Shown here: positions 10,520 through 19,970 of the stretch, in pieces | Position numbering within the stretch: the stretch's first letter is position 1 | How the letters are laid out: each line of letters opens with the position of its first letter | Source: Paramacrobiotus richtersi | Lineage: Eukaryota; Tardigrada; Eutardigrada; Parachela; Macrobiotidae | DNA length: 28,829 bases | Direction: 5' to 3' | Assembly: GCA_034698045.1 (NCBI GenBank) | Contig: JAQGAU010000407.1 | Span: 1 to 28,829, forward strand | The notes under the pieces: generated by a model | The model's input: only the letters and a program-made list of their open reading frames with translations | Database searches by the model: none | Told to the model about the DNA's origin: nothing | Made by a program: the position numbers and the translations under genes

Positions 10520-11593
10520 TCACTTTCCAAGCGAATGAAATATTCTGTACATTGCATTTCGTACATTCGACAAACTGAAGGCAAACAGCAAAGGATCCAG
10601 CACGGGTTGCAGTGCGACAAGGGCGGAGAAGAGGTTCCGCATGGACCCGGTATCAAACGGTGTGGATACGAAGCACAGTATTGTCCAGTATACCATGTTG
10701 GGTGTCCAGCAGATGGAAATGCTGACGGTGAGTAAGGTCAACACCAGAAACGGCCGAGACTTATCCTTTGACCTTTGTGCAGCTTGATGTTCCCCTCCTG
10801 TAGCATATAATCCTGGACAAGTAGCCGCTGGACGAGGTCCAGTGTCGGTGTCGTTGCGATTTTCGCTGGGTGCACTTAGTCTCCGCACAATTTTGCTGAC
10901 AACTGACACTGCGTTCCTTTTTGTTCGTTTCTGCGTTTTGGATCGCAAGAGAAACGGGTACGCAAAAACCATTAAAACAATGGGTAGGTCGAAAATTACA
11001 ATCTGAATTCCGGTGGTATAGTTATTGACCAGAGCTATGTCGAAGTTGAGATTACAGTTGTAGCTTTTTGCAGGCTTTTGGTAGCTCAGTTGCTCGATAA
11101 AGATTACCGGCAGCGCAATTACATGGACGTAAAGAACGGTCAACCCACAGACGAAATAAGCAACTTTTATCGAATGGTGCTTCCGGTAAGTATGCGGGAA
11201 AGAGATGACCCAAATGCGGTTGATTGTGATCAGAGCGTGAATCTGCATCGGGACTCCCGACCAAACCCAGAACAAGTACAGATAGAAAGCACACACACTT
11301 TGCGGCATCCACCATTCTTTGTAGCTGATGCGGATTATCTCGACTGGGTGCTCACAGGCTGCGTATATAATGTTACTTATCAGTAGCACCATGATGTACG
11401 CGGTAAAGGACGTTTGTAGACTTCTTCGCAGAAGAAAGGTCATCAGCATGTACATGTTCAGAATCAACTGGACAACACAGAACGAGACACGCATAATTTT
11501 CACGTAATTCCATGGTTGTATGGTGTTTGCCAAGGCTGTGTTACTTGTGTTGATGGAACCATTAAAATATGGGAACAAGATACCGGTAGTCAT
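10520..11593 (-). CDS. Class A (rhodopsin-like) GPCR 2, single exon
   Basis: Uninterrupted receptor of about 357 residues from the ATG at 11593; an in-frame ATG at 11638 would add 15. The frame further upstream reaches only a TTG. N-glycosylation sequons lie in the N-terminus (NGS, NTS). Landmarks: Asn at 2.50 in VLLISN, HPVEIIR and EWW at the TM2/loop 1 border, TM3 Cys in SVCAFYLYLF, NRIWVISFP for DRY, loop-2 Cys in YNCNLNF, FAYPFLL in TM5, a long basic and Ser-rich third loop, SICWTP in TM6, and PVLDPLLF in TM7. Unlike GPCR 1 and GPCR 4 there is no intron in the third loop, so that intron was lost or this copy arose by retroposition. The frame is intact and probably functional; ligand unknown. 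Confidence 0.9.
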   Translation of the reverse strand: MTTGILFPYFNGSINTSNTALANTIQPWNYVKIMRVSFCVVQLILNMYMLMTFLLRRSLQTSFTAYIMVLLISNIIYAACEHPVEIIRISYKEWWMPQSVCAFYLYLFWVWSGVPMQIHALITINRIWVISFPHTYRKHHSIKVAYFVCGLTVLYVHVIALPVIFIEQLSYQKPAKSYNCNLNFDIALVNNYTTGIQIVIFDLPIVLMVFAYPFLLRSKTQKRTKRNAVSVVSKIVRRLSAPSENRNDTDTGPRPAATCPGLYATGGEHQAAQRSKDKSRPFLVLTLLTVSISICWTPNMVYWTILCFVSTPFDTGSMRNLFSALVALQPVLDPLLFAFSLSNVRNAMYRIFHSLGK

Positions 11594-12025
11594 CTCTGCG
11601 TTGCACGTTATGGGTTTACGGTAGTGATAACGTAGCATACAGTAGCTTGGTTTGCAAGGAATGAAAACCAAAGTTGTTGATCTTTCTTAGCATGATTTAA
11701 ATATTGCGCTCGGTGATCTTTTGTGACTATCTTGACGAGAAGTAGGGAGCCTTGCAGGAAATTCCCAAAGGAAACAGGCAAACAAAGCAAGCGCTTTCAG
11801 GCTACTGTTTGTTGCTTGGCACATTCAATATTCAGAGTGATAGCATAAATCATTCAGTCTCAAGACGAACCTGATACAACGTTTTTTCAGTATAACCACA
11901 CTCATGCAGCAAGCATCTTCACACGTAGCCTGTAGGAATGGCACAATCGGTAAACAGGTTTGTTTCGCAACGTCGCAGCGACGCGATCACAGATACCGCA
12001 GCCAACGCTTCAATCTGAACAGGCG

Positions 12026-12077
12026 CATCCGACATTGTCGGCGACAGGCATTGTCGGCGACAGGCATTGTCGGCGCT
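12026..12077. repeat. Short tandem repeat, about 18 bp, three copies
   Basis: The unit gacaggcattgtcggc is repeated, the first copy being degenerate (gacattgtcggc). The array lies directly upstream of a perfect palindrome and of the left border of duplicated segment A. The matching position in copy B (before 18727) does not carry it. Confidence 0.8.
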
Positions 12078-12086
12078 TGGGTAGAG

Positions 12087-12108
12087 CTACTAGTAGTACT
12101 ACTAGTAG
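12087..12108. repeat. Perfect 22-bp palindrome
   Basis: The sequence consists of CTACTAGTAG, then TA-centred symmetry, and reads the same on both strands over all 22 bases. It ends three bases before the point (12111) where similarity to copy B begins. A cruciform-prone sequence at a duplication border may mark the breakpoint, but this is inference. Confidence 0.8.
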
Positions 12109-12534
12109 TCGCTGGCGCGTGTAGCTGGCAGAAATCTTTGTATGTTTGGCGTTTGTGTCTCACACACTTTTCGTAAACACTAAAAGCTGTTTGTGTTATG
12201 GGTAAGGCATTCAACCGGCAGGGATAGCAACACCGTCAATTCGTCGCTTCGGTGATTGGGAGGTACCATAAGCTGATGGCATTGTCATAATATTATGGCC
12301 CTGAAACTTTCGCAAAGCGGGACACCGTTTACACTTTCCTCGCGATGGCTGGATTGGTTGCTCATAAGTGTACTCGTGAAAGTTGCGCACATGAACAGTG
12401 CAGATTGCGACCTAACTGACAGAATGATACTTTTCGAACGGAGAAACAGACCTTCCACCAGTCTTCGCACAGGAAAATAGTTATTATAATCCTATATGAA
12501 TTGTGACGTTATTAAGTAAACTCATCCAACAAAC

Positions 12535-12845
12535 TCATCCATATCCACATATGGTCGCACCCAATCCTCGAACTGGCCACTGACGGATTTTGGTGGGTAC
12601 GAAAATGTTAGGCCAAAAATAGCATCGTTGAGCGCCAGATCCCAATCCTGCGGAACCAAAGCCTTTAATCTTTTCAGGCAAAGCATAGAGAAGATGCGAC
12701 TTCTGCGCCCGGATGATGCGACGATTGTAGCGGACCATGTAGCGGTGAAGGGTGTGCTCCGTCACCCCGGTTCGTAGCTTAGACAACAGGGTCAGCTTCT
12801 TTTCCGCTGGGGAGATCACATTCAAACCGGTTTTTCGAACACGTC
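12535..12845 (-). pseudogene. Unidentified coding-like block, copy A, frame-disrupted
   Basis: On the minus strand this block reads a stretch containing TEHTLHRYMVRYNRRI followed by AQKSHLLYALPEKI. The same block exists in copy B at 19635-19970, where the frame also continues upstream as RFERDLPAGKKVTLFSKLR. In copy A one extra C in a C-run (near 12815) breaks that continuity, and the 3' half drifts out of register. I do not recognise the protein. A conserved reading direction with disruption suggests an old exon or element fragment carried along in the duplication. Confidence 0.4.
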
Positions 12846-13388
12846 ACCTGGCGTCAGAACGGGCCTGGAACATTGTCCTGTCAGCTGCTAGATACGAAAT
12901 TCACAGTTTGATATTACACCTATCACTCGTTCTTATGGGCACGAAACTGTCCGCGTGTAGCAAAGCCGTTTGGCCACTAAAATCAAACAGTCATTTGGGA
13001 TATTAAACGAACATATCGTCGCGTGTTGCCGCATGATCTTGATATAAATCTGTTCGATTTTCGGCCAGAACTTGAATTTCGTACACCAGTTTCTGCTCAA
13101 CCGTTCTCTGACTCTTGTGGGATGAATAGGCGCGTAAAATTCCCAAATTAATTTTGTGGCTTTATGTAATAACGGGGGTACCTAAGTTACTGGTCTTTTG
13201 ACACGCAAAGCAGTTAAAGTTAATACCATAGTTTACCGCTTTTGATGGCAGCCGATGGTACTGCTAGCCCTCTTTGTGTGGATAAATGAAGCGGATAAGC
13301 GGAAAGCGGATGAATGAATGAATGAGCGGAGAAAGCTAGATAAAGCGGCAAAATCTCGGGTGCATAAACATGATGCACCGCTGTCCTA

Positions 13389-14513
13389 GTGGCTGTCCAT
13401 AGGACACCATAATGGCGCCGACCACATGGGCGCACCCAGAACGGCGCGGCGACATTTGGGAACCGTGAACAGAACGGCGCCGCTACCAAAAGGGCGCGTT
13501 TACCAAAAGGGCGCCGATACTGAAATGGCGCGCTCAAAAAAATGGCGGCGTACCCTAAATGGCGCCGTTACCAAAATGGCGCCTTTACCAACAGGGCGCC
13601 GTTGCCAAAATGGACCGCTTCCCAAAAAAATTTGCGTCGACCTTTTTCGAGCGGGAGATTTAGGCGCATAGAGAGTGGCGCGCCAACCAATATTCTTAGT
13701 TACAGTATTTTTCCTACTTTTAATTCTTGGTTTATAACTCTTTGTTTGCCGCTTCTTGAATATTCTTAGTTCATTTTTTTGCATTCTCTGTTTACACTCT
13801 TGGATTACATCCTTTTCGTTTCTTAGTTTCTCTTGGTATTTCTTAGTTTCCTCTTAGTTTGTCTTGGTTTCACTTAGTTTCTCTTGGTTGTTCTTAGTTC
13901 CTCTTGGTTTCTCTTGGCTAAATTCTTGGTTTACATTCATCTTCGTTCCTTTTTTTATTTCTTGGTTGATGACCCGTTGCTTTCCGCTGCTGAAATTTTT
14001 TACATCATTTTCTCGGTTAAACTTCTTGATTTTTCTTTGAATACTTTCGTGATTATTTTATTCTCGCGTATTATATTCATGGTCATTATTTTTAGTAAAT
14101 ATTCCTTTTTCTTTGGTTCTTTGGGTTTCTTTTCTTATTTATTACATTTTTCCCTGAGCTATTTTCTTGGTTTATGTTCTTGATTAAACTACTATTCTTA
14201 GTTCATTATCCCGGATTATCTGTTAATCTTAGTTCAGACAAACTATTATTCTATGTTTGTATTCATTGTTTAGTTAATCTATTAAATTCTTAGACTATAT
14301 TCTTGGCGCCATTTTGGGAACGGCGTCATTTAGGGTTCGCGCCATTTTTTTAAGCGCGCCTTTCTAGTATCGGCGCCTTTTTGGTAAACGCGCCGTTTTG
14401 TAGCGGCGCCGTTCAGTTCATGGTTTTCAAATGTCGCCGCGCCATTCTGGCCGCGCCCAACTGTTACGCGCCGTTATGGTTGGCGCCATTCTATTATGTA
14501 ATTGTGGCTGTCC
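13389..14513. mobile_element. Foldback element with 10-bp target duplication inside the tRNA-like sequence
   Basis: GTGGCTGTCC occurs at 13389-13398 and 14504-14513 and bounds 1105 bp. Within it, 13412-13600 and the reverse complement of 14312-14495 match over about 185 bp. Both run through the same series: ATGGCGCC, GGCGCGGCGACATTTG, ACGGCGCCGCTACAAAA-like, GGCGCGTTTACCAAAA, GGCGCCGATACT, and AAAAAATGGCG. The arms are GC-rich and internally repetitive (ggcgcc...accaaaa units); the outermost 12 or so bases match poorly. There is no transposase. Long repetitive arms with a 9-11 bp duplication fit Foldback or Mutator-like non-autonomous elements, as at 938-2488, although the arm sequences are unrelated. 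Confidence 0.83.
13690..14300. repeat. T-rich core of the foldback element with CTTAGTTTCTCTTGGT units
   Basis: The loop between the two arms is strongly T-rich on the plus strand. At about 13815-13925 it contains tandem variants of a unit near 16-20 bp (cttagtttctcttggt, cttagtttcctcttag, cttggtttcacttag). Similar single motifs (ttcttagtt, ttcttggttta) recur to 14300. The 99-codon plus-strand frame at 13884-14183 is Phe-, Leu- and Ser-rich because of the base composition and is not considered a gene. Confidence 0.7.
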
Positions 14514-14627
14514 GTTCGCGCTAAGTCTCAGATGGTCGCGGGTTCGATTCCCGCGACAGCGGCTTTTCGCGAGTGATATCGAGAGGCCATATTGAATTTC
14601 CGGACAGATAGTCGGTTTTCCTGATGT

Positions 14628-15649
14628 AATTTGATATTCTTGCAGAACCTTTTATGTTGATTGTAAATTTGAGGTGCATGGAAATCAGTACGAATACAAC
14701 AAGCACGCAGTAATTCCAACAACCAATAGAAACCTTGCGTAAACCACAGGTAATATACCCGACTTCGGCGTAGCTTATTCAGCCATATTGGTTTTTGCAT
14801 TGTTTTTGCATGTCCAGTCTTGATACTTCAAGTACTGGGTTGCATCCTTCGGATGCTTGCACTACTACACCGAACACAGCAGACATAGGTACAGTATGAG
14901 TTGTTCCATTTGGCGTTAGGGATGGGTTCGTGCTGGTTTAATCTACAGCAGTTGAATGAGCCGTTGGTAGTTTCTAGGATTTTTTTGAGGAGTAGCGGAA
15001 GGTACCGGTATCGTTCTAAAGTCTCCAGGTTTGTTGAAGTCTGGCTCGACGATTAACCAATCCACCGTTTTGCACAAGCCGCCGAGTTCCACCCGGTTTA
15101 CGCTTGTAGTAAGTGCACGCGAGATTCTTATCTACTGTGTATTATTGGAATACCAAGTACCAACCAAGAAACTATCTCAGTAATATCTGACAGATATAGC
15201 AAAATTAATATCAGTTGAGACTGCACTGTGACCGTTTGCTTACAGCTTCGGTTATAACATGCGAGGCAATTAATGTGTTGTTAATAATACACAGAGTTAG
15301 CAACTTAGCACACGTACTTCAACATGACAGCACTCGTCACCAGTCAATTCAAGGTTCGAAGAAAGAGAAGGTTCGAAGGGCTCTGCTTCTGGCGCGTATG
15401 CTACAGATGTGCTGTCTAGTACTTGCAGCGGCGAATCCATATCGACATCATTATGTGCTCCTTAAAAGCATAGAATGTAGCGCTCATTTAGCGATATTTT
15501 TCATCGTTGCGGGAATTCGTGTCCCTTCCGCGATTCTATAACTGCATCCACGAAACTATAAGCGACTATGCCACTAGTAAAGAAAGGCGAGGCCATCTCG
15601 AAATCTAGGATATTTGGTAGCTATTTGGAACTCGCTCTGTGGTCAGCAG
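14628..15649. other. Noncoding part of duplicated segment A
   Basis: About 1 kb downstream of GPCR 3A, aligned by eye with 20405-22087 of copy B except where copy B has the MITE (21065-21597) and another extra block (about 21848-21963). The TA target of the MITE corresponds to the ttaataatacacagag stretch near 15281-15296. The 108-codon frame at 15215-15541 is not kept open in copy B. No gene is proposed. Confidence 0.55.
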
Positions 15650-16678
15650 TCAGCTCCCTCTTGCCAGGAATTTGCGAAGCAGTCGGATTCGCGCGACAAA
15701 CTCTGCCTTGAGCTCCGGGACAGTTGCGCAAAATATGACCGGATCCAGTACAGTATGGATAAGCTTGAGAATGCGACACACTTGCAAGAACTGCATGTCA
15801 CTTTGGTAGGATGGTGTCAAAAAGTATACAGCCATCGGTGTCCAGCAGATAAATGCACTAAAGGTCATCAGGGAGAGCAATGCGAAGGGAATGTTTTTGC
15901 GCTTGTGTTCCTCTGGCTCATGGTGAGGCCTGCTTGTGGAAAGCGCTTGCTTACGACTTTTCGTACCGTTCCCTGAGGACAGTGTCCGAGCCTGGCTGTT
16001 GATATTTGATATCGTGGCAATGGCGTTCAACTTATTTTTTTGCCGCTGCTTGAAAACAAAATAAGGATAGCTCAGTACCATAAACACCTCAGGCACAATG
16101 TAGAATACCCAGTTTGTGATCGGCAGCCAATACTTTGTAAACGGGGAAGGTCTAGCAAATGAACAGTATATGTTATCCATGGTGTCGAGATATAGAAGAG
16201 CATCGATGGTTACGACGGGAACGGCATACATTTGCACCATGATCCAGCTACCAACGCAGACTGTAACTGCCAGCTTCTTTGTATGACGTGTCCGATAGGA
16301 GAATGGCCACGCAATCGCCCAGACCCGGTTGAGAGTGATATTCATGTGGGAAATAGGAACGAGGGATGCGGTAGCGGTGGCGATGTAACGTAGAACAGTG
16401 CAGAATTGTGGCCAACGTTTTCGCGGCAGAAGATCTTTCCCGCCCAGTAGGAATGGATTTTGTTGGAATAGCGCGCCGATTAGGTTGGCAATAAGAAGAT
16501 TCATAACGTATGCACTAAACGGCGTTAGAGAACTGCGAGTGCAGTAGTAAAAGTATAGCAACATGGCGTTGCCGATTATGGATGAAATGCAGGAAACAGC
16601 CATCATCCACTGGAGGTAAGTGAAGGTCTGAATAATGCCAGGTTCTGTGAACGTGCTGTTAACATGGGAAAAGTTCAT
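15650..16678 (-). CDS. Class A (rhodopsin-like) GPCR 3A, single exon
   Basis: Receptor of 342 residues from the ATG at 16678, the start shared with GPCR 3B; an in-frame ATG at 16738 would add 20. N-glycosylation sequons: NFS, NST. Landmarks: TM1 GN pair (IIGNAMLL), TM2 NLLIANLIGAL (Asn for Asp 2.50), TM3 Cys in WPQFCTVLRY, NRVWAIAWP for DRY, TM4 Trp in CVGSWIMVQ, loop-2 Cys in DNIYCSFA, TM5 VLSYPYFVFKQRQ, TM6 FICWTP, and TM7 HTVLDPVIF (Asp at 7.49, Phe for Tyr). Most residues are identical to GPCR 3B, with differences gathered in the N-terminus, loop 2 and third loop. The frame is intact despite the diverged flanks, so both copies look functional. It keeps more classical class A residues than GPCR 1, 2 and 4. 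Confidence 0.92.
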   Translation of the reverse strand: MNFSHVNSTFTEPGIIQTFTYLQWMMAVSCISSIIGNAMLLYFYYCTRSSLTPFSAYVMNLLIANLIGALFQQNPFLLGGKDLLPRKRWPQFCTVLRYIATATASLVPISHMNITLNRVWAIAWPFSYRTRHTKKLAVTVCVGSWIMVQMYAVPVVTIDALLYLDTMDNIYCSFARPSPFTKYWLPITNWVFYIVPEVFMVLSYPYFVFKQRQKNKLNAIATISNINSQARTLSSGNGTKSRKQALSTSRPHHEPEEHKRKNIPFALLSLMTFSAFICWTPMAVYFLTPSYQSDMQFLQVCRILKLIHTVLDPVIFCATVPELKAEFVARIRLLRKFLARGS

Positions 16679-17430
16679 TGTACTGTCGTTGGCACTTCCG
16701 ACGCAGATTGAAGCTGCCGAAGCTCGTTCGGTTCGCATTTTGCCGAATAAATGAACAGCACTGAAACCAGAATGATAAACTCGAGGCTCAACAGCACCAT
16801 ATCGTTTTTGATGTGGAATGTGCTACATATACCCTTGAGACAATATTTCAAAAATTCCTGGGTAACAGAGACAATAGCAAGCACATGCGGTACGAATATT
16901 GTTCAGAAATGTCTTGCGTAACGCAGACGCTTTGCTGGCCCGCTAAGTGAGACGTTTTCTACTGCCGTGATGGTTGCCCGACGGCATACAATTTCATCAT
17001 TAAATATAACCCACGCATGTGCAGGAATGTCCCCAAATCCTGGGAACCCAGTCCTCTTGGGTACCTGCACTCTGAGAGTCTGAGACTGGAAGAGAAGGTC
17101 ACTTTCTAGCTTTCTGCCACAGGCTGTAGCAGCTGCGTGGAAAGTCTCCCACTTTAGCTGAAAACAACGGAGCACAACAAAAGGGCCAGTTTCATTGCCG
17201 TGGCTGTGCCGGTAAGCCGCTGATGATGATGATGTAATAAAACAAGATGAACTGCTGATCTTGTTATACTACTGCATATAACATAAACTGTGGGGTTAGA
17301 AACCACTACCGCAAGGTGATATGATGTCAGAGATTGAAACAACAACTAACTTTTTGAATTAAGGTAAGGATCGTTGCCAAACCGTGAGTGGCTCGAGGTC
17401 AGTGTCTCTTAAATCTGAAATCTCTGGGGA
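16679..17430 (-). promoter_or_regulatory. 5' flank of GPCR 3A, shared with 3B and the truncated third copy
   Basis: Upstream sequence of GPCR 3A. It corresponds to 23120-23840 (copy B) and in part to 24455-24765 (copy C). Conserved islands include the region just before the start codon, a block at 17300-17390 that contains gatgtcagagattgaaacaac and ttttgaattaaggtaag, and a block ending tctgaaatctctggg. Conservation of separate islands over three copies suggests leader or promoter sequence, or a 5' exon. In copies B and C an AG (ttacag, cttcag) precedes TCTGC just upstream of the ATG, as a 3' splice site would; copy A has AA there. No TATA box is assigned. Confidence 0.4.
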
Positions 17431-18726
17431 CACTCCGCGGTCACATTCAGCATGAGCGCTGGCCGCATTGAGTGGCGCGTGCGTTTCCTCGACGCCTGTG
17501 GCATATACGGATCTACGTGGACCGCTTGCCATTCCGCAAACCAGGCGCAAGTCGCAACGCAGAGTGACGCGGATCCGGTGTTGGACTGTACACACGGACG
17601 ACAGCGAAGGTGCCTGATGCCTAACCGTTCGTTCTACCATCATCCGAGCGAGGCCTGCAATGCCATTAAAAAGCATCGCGTGGAAGGGTCCAATGGAATT
17701 CTGGATGGCGGAATCGACAATGGAACTCTGGATCCTGGAATTAGTATTCTTTGTAAAGCTTCTGGCTTACACTCGTATTCTATCACAACATCTCTCTCTG
17801 TAGTTTCAGAGAATGTACTGACCAAATTACCAACGCAAATATGTGGCCAACGAACGTTTTTGTGCGTCCTTGGGTTTTTTGAACTCACAACTGTTGCTGG
17901 TTATTGCTTTCGATTTTAATTTCGAAATCTAATCTCTTAAATCTTTTATAATCTTTGGGGAATGATGATTTTGCTCAGGTTTCCTTCTTCTGTTTTTTTT
18001 TATATATTTCTTTGTGGTTGATTCATGGTGTTGTATCAGCCTTTTAGGAAATGGATTTTGTACTGTTTCTCTTTCACAATTCTCTCTGTATTTGATACGT
18101 CCCCTCGTTTGTTTGTGGAGTTAATGTCATGCATGTCGATGCATGGCACCTGCTAGACTGAAATGGCCAGAGGAATAAACTTGTTGTTGTTGTACAGTCC
18201 CCTTTTGACTATTGCGAAGTTAGCAGTGCTGATGCCGTGTATTGGTTTAGTAATGCCTGACTCCATCTGCATGTCCCATAAGATTTGGTACTGCGTTGAC
18301 ATTTATTAGTACTAATCATCTGTAACATGTTTCGGTGGTTTGGAAAAAAACAATCTTTATCGGCTTGTAACTGCCGGCAACTTTGTTGGAATCGATCTGA
18401 AGTCCAACTCTAAGACTCTTGTAAAATCTTATTAGGCTTTCCTTGGTCGATGAATATCAACATCGGTTGCTTGTCAACCACATTTCATCGGCGATATAAA
18501 GGACGTGGGTAAAAAGTGGACCGACGCCGGCGAGAATTTTGGGACATTAGCCACCCCCAGCTCGACTGCGGAGTCTCGTGGTACAACCGGACATGCACGA
18601 CCGTCGGAAGGGGTGCAGCTTTTGCAATGCTCGATGAGCCCGATTCGTGGGCGGAATGTCAAAAGTAGTTCGTGGCCGGGATGTGAGATACACCCGGTCC
18701 TTACCAAGGCAGCGACAAGGCCTTAC
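17431..18726. other. Region between duplicated segments; retroposon-like tail, no gene
   Basis: About 1.3 kb. A plus-strand frame of 155 codons (17452-17919) and overlapping minus-strand frames are present, without recognisable motifs. A local duplication occurs around 17695-17745 (ggaattctggatggcgg / ggaactctggatcctgg). The stretch 17940-18110 is T-rich. At 18327-18402 a block resembles 25075-25148, which lies at the matching distance beyond the third GPCR relic, so the duplicated unit once extended further. Confidence 0.5.
18126..18196 (+). mobile_element. Probable 3' end of a non-LTR retroposon or SINE
   Basis: A stem-loop (catgcat, loop gtcg, atgcatg at 18128-18145, extendable by two pairs) is followed after about 30 bases by ggaataaac and then a short TTG microsatellite (ttgttgttgttgt, 18181-18195). 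A 3' hairpin plus a short simple repeat is typical of LINE and SINE ends. A related tail occurs at 27517-27560. The 5' boundary is not visible and no reverse transcriptase reading frame is present. Confidence 0.35.
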
Positions 18727-18934
18727 GCTGGCGCGTCTAGCCGGCAGAAACACTTGTATGTTTGTGGCTTGTGTCTCGAACACTTTTCGTACACGTTGAA
18801 AAGTGTCTGTGGTATGGTTAAGGCATTCAGCCGGTAGGTATACCAACATCGCCGCTTCTTCGCACTCGGTGTTAGAGTGGACCATAAGCGAATGCCAATC
18901 GCATAAGGCGTTGGAATTTTCGCAAAGCGGGACA

Positions 18935-19432
18935 GTCAGACTCAGCCAAAACCTTTTTATACCGACAGGATTTAATAATATTCTAAGCTGTTTGAAATGT
19001 CCAGCTGGGTCATATCAACCAGGAATTTCACCCTTGGCGGTAGATATTACGTAGTTCATGTTTGTTTGGCGACTCAATGTCGAGTCATTCACTCTGTCTA
19101 TCGTTTACTACAGTAACTGTGGCAGGATATCTTATATCATTCATTCTTGCTGGCCTGCTTCTTTGTGATACCGGTATCAATAATACACACATTACACTGT
19201 GACCTGTCACAGTGTGAGGCAGGTTTGCCTAGACATCAGAATCTTCACGACGATATGATACCAACAGATTCTAATGCGGTGGGATAACGACAGATGGTGA
19301 TAACATCATGTGGTGATAAAAACAGTGGATATGGTACTCGGTCTGGGTAACAGTAACGGGCTCAGTTAAGTTTCCCCATCTGCAGCTGTTTCAACGATAA
19401 CAGCATTTCACTTCCATGGCACCTCCTCACAG
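18935..19432. other. Insert of about 0.5 kb present only in copy B
   Basis: Copy A runs directly from gcaaagcgggaca to ccgtttacactttcctcg, while copy B has about 498 bp between the equivalent points. The insert holds a perfect 12-bp palindrome (gataccggtatc, about 19167-19178), a hairpin with 10-bp arms (acactgtgac / gtcacagtgt, about 19194-19215), and a few tggtgataa repeats (19290-19320). I could find neither clear terminal inverted repeats nor a target duplication, so its nature, or whether copy A lost it, is open. Confidence 0.6.
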
Positions 19433-19634
19433 CGTTTCACACCTTCCTCGATCGCGTTGGCTAGATTGGGCGCTCATACGTTTACACTTGAAAGTTGCAT
19501 AAGAAAAGTTCAAATTGTGTCTTAACAGCTATCTGATAGAATGAAACTATCGAACGGAGAAACACACCTTCAACCCATATTTTTTGTTATTATAATTCTA
19601 TAAGAGTTGTGACTCTACTAACAATACGTCAGCT

Positions 19635-19970
19635 TCAGATTAACTGTCTGCACAACAAACTCATCCATATCCATATACAGTATGGTCGCACCCAAACCTC
19701 GAACTGGCCTCGGACGGATTTTGGTGGGTATGGAAATGCTAGACTGAAGTCAGCAACGTTGAGCGCCCGATCCCCATCCTGCGGAACCGAAGCCATTAAT
19801 CTTTCAGACAAAGCATCGAGAGGATGCGACTTCTGAGCCCAGACGATGCGGCGATTGTAGCGGACAATGTAGCGGTGGAGGGTGTGCTCCGTCATCCGGA
19901 TTCGTAGCTTCGAAAACAAGGTCACCTTCTTTCCCGCTGGGAGGTCACGTTCAAAGCGGTGTTTCGAACA
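19635..19970 (-). CDS. Unidentified coding-like block, copy B, about 110 codons open
   Basis: The minus strand is open from a TGA near 19972 to 19635. It encodes RFERDLPAGKKVTLFSKLR, then TEHTLHRYIVRYNRRIVWAQ, KSHPLDALSERL and a less conserved tail. No in-frame ATG opens the conserved part; a GTG lies at 19925. The middle block is shared with copy A at the protein level (TEHTLHRY-VRYNRRI--AQKSH), whereas the ends differ by frameshift. It is basic, with no membrane helix. It may be an internal exon or the remains of a transposon protein. No family is recognised. Confidence 0.3.
   Translation of the reverse strand, partial: CSKHRFERDLPAGKKVTLFSKLRIRMTEHTLHRYIVRYNRRIVWAQKSHPLDALSERLMASVPQDGDRALNVADFSLAFPYPPKSVRGQFEVWVRPYCIWIWMSLLCRQLI

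Larger units (their letters stand above)
13378..14562 (+). pseudogene. tRNA-like sequence (tRNA-derived repeat) split by a transposon
   Basis: The 5' part (13378-13398) starts CCGCTGTC; the 3' part (14514-14562) ends GACAGCGG, its exact 8-base complement. The 3' part has a perfect B box, GGTTCGATTCC at 14541-14551, inside a GCGGG/CCCGC stem, followed by CTTTT, a Pol III-type stop. Removing the insertion and one copy of the 10-bp repeat leaves about 70 nt, tRNA length. The D and anticodon arms are too short for a functional tRNA, so this is a tRNA pseudogene or the head of a tRNA-derived SINE. Copy B lacks the whole block. Confidence 0.7.
12111..17430. repeat. Segmental duplication, copy A
   Basis: By eye, 12111-13272 matches 18727-20400 and 14628-17430 matches 20405-23840, in the same order and orientation, with many substitutions and small gaps. 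Matching begins at gctggcgcgt. The unit includes a decayed conserved frame (12535-12845), noncoding sequence, GPCR 3A and the 5' flank of that gene. Relative to copy B this copy has about 1.35 kb extra (13273-14627), which contains a foldback element and a tRNA-like sequence. It lacks the three extra blocks of copy B. Divergence is clearly higher in noncoding sequence than in the receptor frame, which indicates selection on the protein. Confidence 0.88.

Noticed and set aside
13884-14183. Phe/Leu-rich 99-codon frame resembling a membrane protein
   Set aside because: It lies in the T-rich core of the foldback element; hydrophobicity follows from T-rich codons.
14521-14800. Minus-strand frames ending SRESNPRPSE or AGIEPATI
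   Set aside because: These are familiar false proteins produced by reading the tRNA B box in antisense; the sequence is tRNA-like instead.
17452-17919. 155-codon plus-strand frame and overlapping minus-strand frames
   Set aside because: No motif, no conservation of the frame in copies B or C, and it begins inside the duplicated 5' flank.
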